Shown in pieces: positions 57,335 through 64,000 of a stretch of DNA of 64,000 bases. Below the pieces are notes generated by a model. The model did not search any database. It had not been told where the DNA came from and was given only the letters and a program-made list of their open reading frames with translations. The position numbers were made by a program, and so were the translations under genes. The stretch lies in NCBI GenBank assembly GCA_963971575.1, contig OZ020620.1, positions 38,083,992 to 38,147,991 of the forward strand, in the 5' to 3' direction. This DNA comes from Liopterus haemorrhoidalis (Eukaryota > Arthropoda > Insecta > Coleoptera > Dytiscidae). How positions within the stretch are numbered: the stretch's first letter is position 1; every line of letters starts with the position of its first letter.

Positions 57335-57800
57335 TCCTATGTTACTCATTATAACTATACTTTATTGCGACGTTTCGATTGTTCATTCAATCATTTTCAA
57401 GCTAAACTAACAATGAAATGTACATAATACTATTTATATAAGTGTAAAATTAGGTATTTCCAAAAGAGGGGGTGTTACTGGTTTCCGTGTAGGTATAGGG
57501 TCCGGGCTAATCCTGTAGATTGGAGGTTGATCTCTGGCTGGTTTTTCTTAATGAGTAGCGCCTCTTGTATTTGCAGCCGGTGGTAATCGGGGTTTTTTTT
57601 TGAGGATTATTGTATTTTGAACTAAATCTTGCCGCGTAAGATATGTGCCATGTTTTTCTGTAAAATGTTTTTTGATAGCGCCGGATTGTAAATGCATGGT
57701 CAGTCGCCTTGATAACGATGTGGTTGTCAATCCAACGTAGGCTGTGTTACGCGGTTCGCAGTCCGCGTGATTGCATTTATATTCGTACGTATATATATAT
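57335..57800 (-). mobile_element. Penelope-like element, 3' fragment
   Basis: The minus-strand coding remnant (57548-57792) is followed downstream by GCTTGAAAATGATTGAATGA and GAACAATCGAAACGTCGCAA (57405-57360). The 'TGAAAATGA...CGAAACGTCG' type of terminal sequence is shared by Penelope-like elements. 5' truncated, as usual for this class. Confidence 0.75.
57548..57792 (-). pseudogene. Penelope-like GIY-YIG endonuclease fragment
   Basis: The minus-strand frame from 57792 reads YEYKCNHADCEPRNTAYVGL, then TTTSLSRRLTMHLQSGAIKK and HFTEKHGTYLTRQDLVQNTI, ending GATH and TAA-type stop near 57548. In Penelope-like proteins the C-terminal GIY-YIG nuclease begins with Y+I.C..C...Y+G.T...L..R+..H and continues to S+++.H. 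Here YVGLTTTSLSRRLTMH carries the YxG..T..L..R+..H pattern, and the upstream CNHADC pair matches the cysteine motif that distinguishes PLE nucleases. The reverse transcriptase is absent. Confidence 0.78.
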
Positions 57801-57830
57801 TCGTTACTGGGTTTCCTTAGACAAAATTGA

Positions 57831-58384
57831 CAAACCTACCAAGGGGCCTAAAGAAAATTATTGGGGAAGGGAAATGTGAAGCCGCTTTGACTACGTCATG
57901 TTGACTTTTCAAGATTTATTTTAAATATTACTATAAACAGTCAGGTATACATTAAATGATTCAGTAAATTAATTTCTTTTACTTTACTTGGCTGATTGTT
58001 TTGATGACGTACTCGTTAGAAATAATGTTGCAATGTTACAAATATGGTTATTTGATTCTTTCCCGCCAACGTGTTGCTTGTGGCCTACATAATTTTATTG
58101 TTATCAGGAAAATTATACTTGAGAAATACATTTCTATTGAATTAGCGCCGTGGGAAATTGTCATTGTTTTATAATTTTCATGTTAAATAGGACAGTATTG
58201 TTTGGCTTCTGGTTTTTAAATTAGAGTTTATTTCGCATTTAATTTATTATTTTTGATAACATAAATGTACTTTAATACTTGTTCCGAAGAAAATTAAGCT
58301 ACAGGGAAAATCAAAGTAACACTGAGAAAAATTTTGTGATTCGAATTTTGTTTGAAAGAAAATATTTCTCTATATATTATTATA
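57831..58384. other. Unassigned sequence
   Basis: No supported feature. Confidence 0.35.
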
Positions 58385-58386
58385 TA

Positions 58387-59270
58387 CAAGGTGTGTAAAT
58401 TAAGTAACCAGACCGATTTTTTAATATTCTTTTTATTCGAATAGAATTACAATTCAATATTCCCTCAAAATAACTTTCTTGGGAATTCACACAGTGCTGG
58501 AGACAGTTTTGTCCAATCCTCATAGCAGTGCTGGAACACGGATACTGGTATATCTTTCAGCTGGTCGGTTACGGACGTTTGAATGTTTTCGAGTGTCCCA
58601 AAATGACATCCCTTGAGGTGATATTTCAATCTTGGGAAGAGGAAAAAGTCATAAGGACTCAAGTCAGGCGAATAAGGAGGCTGAGTAGCCACAGGAATGT
58701 TTTTACTGGCCAAAAACTCGTTTATTGAAATTGCACATTTTTCTCATCCCAATTAATTGTACAAATCTGATGAATGGTAGTGTTAATTAAATTCAACTCT
58801 TCCCCGATCATTCTGACTGTCAACCGACGATCTGAACGCACAATATCCCGGATTCTGTCGACATATTCATCGGTTCTTGAAGATGAAGGCCTTCCGCTGC
58901 GTGATACATCTTCAATCAACTCTCTTCTGAAAATGCCTTAAACCACCAAAAAACCTGGGTCCTTGACAAAACACTGTCTCCGTAGGCCTGCTGAAGTTTT
59001 GCAAAAGTTTCCGTTACGTGCCCAAGTCTGAAGCAAAACCTGATAGTACACCGTTACTCGAAATGAATGTCAGTCGTTTTTAGAACAAAACTGTTTCACG
59101 AAAAAAATCGCTACGGATAACAAAATTACTCTAGCTTGTTCAAACTCGTACTGAAGACGTTCATATGTTCACCTGCAGCCCCTCCAAGTCCCGAGTTCCA
59201 AATGTTGCCAGATCAACCGCTATGTTCCCAGTCCGGTTACTTAATTTACACGATTAATTTGTACACCTCA
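58387..59270 (-). mobile_element. mariner (irritans-like protein) deletion derivative
   Basis: Ends CAAGGTGTGTAAATTAAGTA and TACTTAATTTACAC...GTACACCTCA are inverted over GTGTAAATTAAGTAACC(A/G)G. The right end carries an extra local duplication of GTGTA(A/C)AAATTAA. TA dinucleotides flank both ends (58385-58386 and 59271-59272). 884 bp. Confidence 0.85.
58465..59040 (-). pseudogene. mariner transposase: N-terminal and C-terminal parts fused by deletion
   Basis: Minus-strand reading: FCFRLGHVTETFAKL and SVLSRTQVFWWF with frameshifts (59040-58930). The open frame 58919-58722 follows with IEDVSRSGRPSSSRTDEYVD, RIRDIVRSDRRLTVRMIGEE and LNLINTTIHQIC, the second helix-turn-helix preceded by the GRP AT-hook-like motif. 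A second frame, 58713-58465, then starts at PVATQPPYSPDLSPYDFFLF. It contains the last catalytic aspartate, followed by PRLKYHLKGCHFGTLENIQT and the family C-terminus. The middle, with the first two catalytic aspartates, is deleted. Resembles the mariner lineage that gave rise to SETMAR. Confidence 0.87.
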
Positions 59271-59695
59271 TAGCTTATGCTATGAATTGAAAAGTTTCTG
59301 ATTTGGATACGTTCTTTAAAGCAATGTTGAATATAGTATGTAGGTAGAACAAAATTAACTTTGTTTTAAACACAAAACTTTTGTCTGTTACACGAGAACA
59401 TAGCGTAAGTATACGCCTATCTAAAAAACAGGATTCGTGTCTACATTATCAGATCGTTTGTAGTAAAAGATTTGAAGATAAACAACATTTAAAAATAAAA
59501 AATTAGTTTTAACATGTAAATATATTCCTCTCAACATTACGACACATAAAGATTTATATATTAACTTTTATCATATTATCATATTTCTTTATATGGTGAG
59601 ATTTTTCAACGGAATAACCTGTAGAATTTATACAGCGTAATTTAATTTTTTCTTAATTCTTTAAATACTTTAAGTTTTAATCTTTTGATTTAGAG
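59271..59695. other. Unassigned AT-rich sequence
   Basis: Nothing recognised up to the hAT target duplication. Confidence 0.35.
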
Positions 59696-59944
59696 CAGTG
59701 CTGTCCAACTTTTATAAGAAATGCCGGCAATTTTTATTTTGAAAATATTAAGTAGGCAAAAAAAGGATAGGTCCATATCGTGGACTACGAAAATTGACCA
59801 AGTCACATATTGGCAAAGTTGAGAATATTGCTTTATAAGTTCAGATACTTCCTAACATTGACAGTGCAAGCTCTAAAAATCTGGAGGGGCCAGGAAATAT
59901 TTGATTAAAATCTGGGGGGGGGGGCAGGAATTTGAGGACGGCAT

Positions 59945-59998
59945 CATTTTTAGGGTTTTGTAGGTATGACCAAAAAACTCTTATACCGTCATTTTGTC

Positions 59999-60036
<38 letters not shown>

Positions 60037-60962
60037 TCGGTAAAAATTGTAGCCAAAGTTGATATTTGGCATGCTTATACAACTCTTTGACCCGCACATA
60101 GGAAAAATACTAAAACATATCCCCCTAAAATTATAACCAAATATATATTCATAGAAAAAAAAAATGTATTTTTTTACAATTCTGTGTAGGGTATCAAATG
60201 AAAGCCCTTGGTACGTGTATTAACGATCAAATTTACATTTTTACAAAATAAATTATTTTGAAGCGATTATTGCCAAAATTGTGCAAAAAATTTTTTGTCC
60301 CACACCCTGTAGCTCAGATGGTTTAAACTAAAAATCTGAAAAAATTCTAAGTAATGTACATTGGTGTGAACCGGAATAGTACAACAGAAATTTTTGATCA
60401 GATTATGTTTTTGGAAAAAAACTAATTTTTTGTGATTTTTGGCTAATAATGTACACAAGTTATAGCTTTGTAACACGCTACAGTGGAACGTGTATGCTGG
60501 TATAGTGGTTTTTGACGTTGGTTTTTCACCCAAGTAACTCGATCCGAAAGGGATCGAACCCTGCGAGAAGAGACAATATTATTATTATTTTTTTTTTTTT
60601 TTATTTTTATTTTGTTTAAATTATTTTTTCAAAATTCTAGTTATATTTTGGCAAATGTTTTAATTAAATTATAATTTAATACTTTTTCAATGTACACGAA
60701 ATCAGAGGGGCGGAAATTATAACAACCAATGGAAGCCATAGGCGCAATTTTTAAAATTCTTAATGAACCTTGCTATATAAAAAAAAAAAAATACTGCACA
60801 TATTTAGAAACCTAAATAATGGTATTAAGCGTTCGAATTAAAATTAACAAAAAAAAATTTTAATATAAAATTTGTTTTCGCATCCCAAATAATCATGATT
60901 CACTTACTAAATACCTGCAAAACCCTGAAATGTGTGAAAATTCACACTTCACATCAATTTTT
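59945..60962 (+). mobile_element. Fam-A copy 10
   Basis: Forward complete copy: TTTTTAGGGTTTTGTAGGTA, TCTG units 60000-60036, the core (missing part of ACGGCTAAACC), a tRNA-like cassette at 60485-60570, AATACCTGCAAAACCCTG, the hairpin GTGTGAAAATTCACAC and TTCACATCAATTTTT. Confidence 0.87.
60485..60570 (+). other. tRNA-like cassette in Fam-A copy 10
   Basis: TGGTATAGTGG (60498-60508) is a perfect box A. GGATCGAACCC (60551-60561) fits box B (GWTCRANNC) fully. GGTTTTTCACCCAA could form an anticodon-like hairpin. This is the most tRNA-like of the six cassettes. Confidence 0.58.
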
Positions 60963-60972
60963 ATCGTTATTA

Positions 60973-61947
60973 CGAGGGTGGCTGTTAAGATTTCATTATT
61001 TCAACTAATAAAGATTAAGGTTTTAAGTAATTAAAGTCATGTCATCAAATCCAAAATATAAAGAGCTACTATTGTTCTAATATACGAACATAATTAGGCT
61101 GAGGCTGCAAAATAAAGCGGTCACATCATGGCGTCAAGCTTTCAGATAATATAAAAATACTTATGCTGAAGCAGTTTTAGTCTGGCTATGAATAAAGATG
61201 CTTAAAGATTATACATCAGTTTTATTTAACAATCTCCAAAAACTCCATATTCCAACAGTTGCCTTTTATATTTCTAGTGCTGCCATCTGGCAATTTACGC
61301 TTCTATCGTAAAGTTTGACATTTTTGACGGTATACGTACTCAGCACGTTTTAACGTACGAGCGCTATTTGTGTTGTTTACAGTAACTTGAAAAAAATCAT
61401 CTCGGCTAAAAAAATCGTGAACATTTTCGTGAGATTATTTTTTACAACTTTTGACGTGGATTAACCCAACAACAGTGCATCGATGAACTTAATTCGACTT
61501 TTGGCGATCACGGACTACTGTTTGTCGATAGTTTGCCGACTTCAGTCGTGGCCGTAGTTCGCTTAAGGACGAATTTCGTGAAGGTCGTTCAAAATCGGTT
61601 GTTGTTCTGGAAAAAATTGATGCTGTGCGTGAACTGATACTGCAAGATCGTCATGTGACTTATCGTGATATTGAGGTATCCTTGGGCATTAGTGGGGCCA
61701 GCATACATTCACTATTGCATGAATATTTGGCGGTCAAAAGGATTTGTTCGCGTTGGATACCACATAATTTGACAATCGCAGTAGAATTAGCCTCAATCGG
61801 AGTGAAAAAGTGCTTCGAAAACTGGTTCAAACGCATGCAAAAGTGTATTGATCTTCATGGAGAGTATTTTGAAAAACAATAAAGCCACTTTTGTTCATAA
61901 ATAATTGTTTTTGATCTCAAATCCCGAAATATAAAAGGTAACCCTCT
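60973..61947 (+). mobile_element. mariner deletion derivative with both ends (copy 2)
   Basis: Starts CGAGGGTGGCTGTTAAGATT after TA (60971-60972) and ends ATATAAAAGGTAACCCTCT before TA (61948-61949). Inserted immediately after the T-run of Fam-A copy 10. Has the same internal deletion as 2077-2661. Confidence 0.87.
61450..61882 (+). pseudogene. mariner transposase with central deletion, in-frame fusion
   Basis: The first part (GLTQQQCIDELNSTFGDH) loses frame after a small deletion of the EAPS codons. From 61625 the frame is open: RELILQDRHVTYRDIEVSLG, ISGASIHSLLHEYLAVKRIC and SRWIPHNLTIAV. After that the deletion joins it in frame to SIGVKKCFENWFKRMQKCID and LHGEYFEKQ with TAA. The catalytic domain between the second HTH and the C-terminal tail (about half the usual 345 residues) is missing. 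A short DNA-binding peptide could in principle be made from the open stretch. Confidence 0.83.
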
Positions 61948-62105
61948 TAATAGACAGGTGAAAATATAAGCGAAAAAATGGGAGTGCGTCTTAAAAAAAT
62001 TTAAAAAAATTATTGATATTTATTTAAAATTTATAGTAAAACATTTTGTTTCAGGCCATTTTGGGCCCTTATGTGGGTCACTAGTTGGATATCGCTGATT
62101 TGGAA

Positions 62106-62342
62106 TATAACTGAAATATTTTTTGTTTTTAAAATTTTTTAAATAGCATGAATTATTCAAATTCCATTAAAATATGGCCTTCTAGTTTTATGGCTAAAAC
62201 TGATAACTTGAAAATATTTTTGTGAGGTTAATTTGAGATAAATGTTTTGACACCAAAACATACGTAGGTCGATAAAAAAATTCGCGGAGTAGCGTCATAA
62301 AACTTTATTAAGTATAAATTAATTTATGTTTAAATTATCATT
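62106..62342. other. Unassigned AT-rich sequence
   Basis: Nothing recognised. Confidence 0.35.
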
Positions 62343-62425
62343 ACGCGTTACCATATGATGAACTTGCAGTGACAATCAACAGTGAACAACGCATAGCCTA
62401 TAGTCGACTAATTTAAGAGCTCTGA
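62343..62425 (+). repeat. Dispersed repeat Rep-E, copy 2
   Basis: CGCGTTACCATATGATGAAC, CAATCAACAGTGAACAACGC and CTATAGTCGACTAATTTAAG align with the copies at 63850 (direct) and 35735 (inverted). Confidence 0.7.
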
Positions 62426-62439
62426 TCGCAGCTTAAAAC

Positions 62440-62760
62440 TAAAAATAAATCGGGTCGAAGAGATTAACAAGGGTTACCGTGATGGGCGAAAAAAAGAGGA
62501 AAATGGATAAAAAAAACAGCAAGGCTCCTATGGTCAACTGTCTCGCCCCCTTCGTCCTGAGCCCTGTGCTCTCGGAATGGGACAGTTCGCCGCTACCGTT
62601 TTGCCTTGAATTAACTTGCCGGCAGTCCAACTCGCCGTCGGGCCAAATTTCTGTATTTTCACGAACCGAAACACTGTTTCGGTTTTCTCCGATACATTTC
62701 GAGCTCTGCTGGGTGTCTATCTAAATGCTAAACAAAGTTAGCGACTTTTCTCTCAATGTT
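62440..62760 (+). other. GC-richer island, unrecognised frame
   Basis: An 81-codon frame (62479-62724) starts MMGEKKRKMDKKNSKAPMVN, with a lysine-rich start and proline/serine-rich remainder. No motif recognised. It lies between two direct Rep-E copies and could be part of an LTR-like or MITE-like unit. Confidence 0.25.
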
Positions 62761-62834
62761 GCCAACCAAGAGAGTTGGCAACTTGTCGCCAAATATTTAG
62801 CGTCAGCTACGGTATTAAATTTAGAGGTCTGAAC

Positions 62835-63837
62835 TAGAGATGGGTCGTTCATGAACGAACCGGCTCACTGAGCCGACTCAGTACACTGACTGAAGTGACA
62901 CGGTTCACCAAATTGAAATGAGCCGGCTCACGGCTCACTGTATAGTTTCAAGTTTCAAGGATACGATTGGTTGGGCGATTGTGAGCAGTGACCGGAGTGA
63001 TCCAGATCTGGATCGATGTCATGTTGAAGCGAGAACTCGGCTTGTAATGTATTATCATAAAGTGTATTATTTATTGTCATCAATTTGTAGGGCAGTTTAT
63101 TTGAAACTAATAGGCTTAGTCTGTATTTTCTTACAACCATACTATATAAAAATATTAAAAATATTGCCCAAATCCCAGATGTCCGATTTATAAGGGCAAT
63201 AAACATCGCCATAAACTTAACACATCTGGTTTAAAATACAGTAACTACATAAAGTGAATTGTTTGTTTCAAAAATGTTAGATAAGAACCGGGGCTAAGCG
63301 ACGTTCTACCTACGAGCGAACGACCGCCAACTGACCGGGTCTAAGCAAGAGCCGGTTCTAAGCGACGTTCTACCTACGAGCGAACGACCGACAACTGACC
63401 TGGTCTAAGCAAGAGCCGGCTCTAAGCGACGTTCTACCTACGAGCGAACGACCGACAACTGACCGGGTCTAAGCAAGAGCCGGCTTTAAGCGACGTTCTA
63501 CCTACGAGCGAACGACCGACAACTGACCGGGTCTAAGCAAGAGCCGGTTCTAAGCGACGTTCTACCTACGAGCGAACGACCGACAACTGACCGGGTCTAA
63601 GCAAGAGCCGGCTCTAAGCGACGTTCTACCTACGAGCGAACGACCGACAACTGACCGGGTCTAAGCAAGAGCCGGCTCTAAGCGACGTACTACCTACGAC
63701 CGAACGATTGACCGACCTGTGTCTCGGGATCATGTTTACTTAACCGGATCACTGAGCCGGATCAATGAACCGGCTCAACAAACTGAACGATCTCCACTGA
63801 TCCAGTTCCGCAAACTGAGCCGAAATTCCCATCTCTA
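62835..63837. mobile_element. hAT-type element with GCCGGCTCA ends and 64-bp tandem array, TSD GTCTGAAC
   Basis: TAGAGATGGG and CCCATCTCTA ends with perfect 8-bp duplications GTCTGAAC (62827-62834 and 63838-63845). Subterminal GAACCGGCTCA/CTGAGCC words occur at both ends. The tandem array 63294-63715 lies inside. No transposase frame. Confidence 0.93.
63294..63715 (+). repeat. 64-bp minisatellite, about 6.5 copies
   Basis: Units start CTAAGCGACGTTCTACCTAC at 63294, 63358, 63422, 63486, 63550, 63614 and (partial) 63678. They differ by only one to three bases. GC-rich and CpG-rich against the AT-rich surroundings. Confidence 0.96.
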
Positions 63838-63849
63838 GTCTGAACGATA

Positions 63850-63960
63850 TCGCGTTACCATATGATAAACTTGTTACTGATAATCAACAGTGCACAAGTC
63901 TTAGCTTATTGTCGAATAATTTGAGATCTTTAACGTAACTTAAAGCCACATTCAGAGCTC
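63850..63960 (+). repeat. Dispersed repeat Rep-E, copy 3
   Basis: CGCGTTACCATATGATAAAC, AATCAACAGTGCACAA and GTCGAATAATTTGAGA. Starts within five bases of the right target duplication of the hAT, so the hAT was inserted at the edge of this repeat. Confidence 0.7.
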
Positions 63961-64000
63961 TTTGAAATTAACACGTTGTGTTGCTATAGATTGTTGTAAC

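Larger units (their letters stand above)
59696..62097. mobile_element. Old hAT element hosting two later insertions
   Basis: CAGTGCTGTCCAACT at the left and AGTTGGATATCGCTG at the right are diverged inverted ends. Flanks ATTTAGAG and ATTTGGAA (59688-59695 and 62098-62105) agree at 6 of 8. Inside are Fam-A copy 10 (59945-60962) and a mariner (60973-61947). Without them only about 410 bp of hAT sequence remains, including TTTTGGGCCCTTATGTGGGT. Confidence 0.68.

Noticed and set aside
63294..63715. CRISPR array or satellite centromere block
   Set aside because: 64-bp units are contiguous without unique spacers and the whole array lies within one 1-kb hAT element.

Overview
This window reads as a repeat-dense, AT-rich insect-type nuclear genome segment. 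I recognise no intact host gene, rRNA, CRISPR array or bacterial operon. Almost everything I can assign is a mobile element or a relic of one: mariner, hAT, piggyBac, pogo and PIF/Harbinger DNA transposons and their MITEs; non-LTR retrotransposon tails; one Penelope-like fragment; and two abundant non-coding families that carry microsatellites. The spectrum (several mariner lineages, pogo with TA target sites, hAT with 8-bp duplications, RNase H-bearing LINEs) is typical of insects. I cannot resolve the order of insect.

The dominant component is a non-coding family, here called Fam-A, with ten full or partial copies (0.4-2.1, 8.4-9.5, 13.7-13.9, 15.9-17.3, 34.6-35.1, 44.9-45.6, 47.0-48.8, 49.0-50.0, 50.9-51.6 and 59.9-61.0 kb). 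Its parts, in order, are: a T-rich end; a subterminal repeat AGGGTTTTGTAGGTAT; a (TCTG)n microsatellite; a conserved core; a variable cassette with tRNA-like A and B boxes; an inverted subterminal repeat; a terminal hairpin; and a T-run. This resembles Helentron-associated elements of the DINE-1 type. In six copies the cassette differs strongly while both flanks stay alignable. I regard this as the most novel signal in the window.

A second family, Fam-B (11.9-12.8, 18.1-19.3, 28.1-29.2 and 45.6-46.4 kb), ends in a GC-rich hairpin followed by CTGATTTTTT. It is built from two diverged homologous modules, each with its own microsatellite. One copy has about 160 uninterrupted TCTG units (28.2-28.85 kb). 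At 12.78 kb a Fam-B core is joined to a Fam-A tail exactly at the microsatellite.

Many insertions can be read with base precision from target-site duplications. hAT: 4458-4602 (ATTTAGAT), 5705-6773 (CCCACAAC), 38690-38995, 51940-52882 and 62835-63837 (GTCTGAAC). TTAA elements: 576-1098 and 51685-51901. PIF/Harbinger: 32239-33540 (TTA). TA-target elements: pogo-like at 10889-11660 and 21673-22258, mariner at 47884-48723 and 60973-61947. Nesting gives a relative chronology: an old hAT at 59696-62097 contains a Fam-A copy and a mariner, and a Fam-A copy at 47.0-48.8 kb contains a TA MITE and a mariner. Two mariner copies share one deletion junction, which points to amplification of a deletion derivative.

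LINE relics lie at 5.3, 15.2-15.9, 20.8-21.2, 23.3-23.7, 25.4-26.7, 27.6-29.5, 31.8-32.2, 34.8, 36.0-36.7, 39.0-39.3 and 41.6-42.0 kb, all 5' truncated and mostly C-terminal. All coding sequence appears decayed. The elements interact only as insertion targets, recombination partners and possibly as non-autonomous users of transposases encoded elsewhere in the genome.
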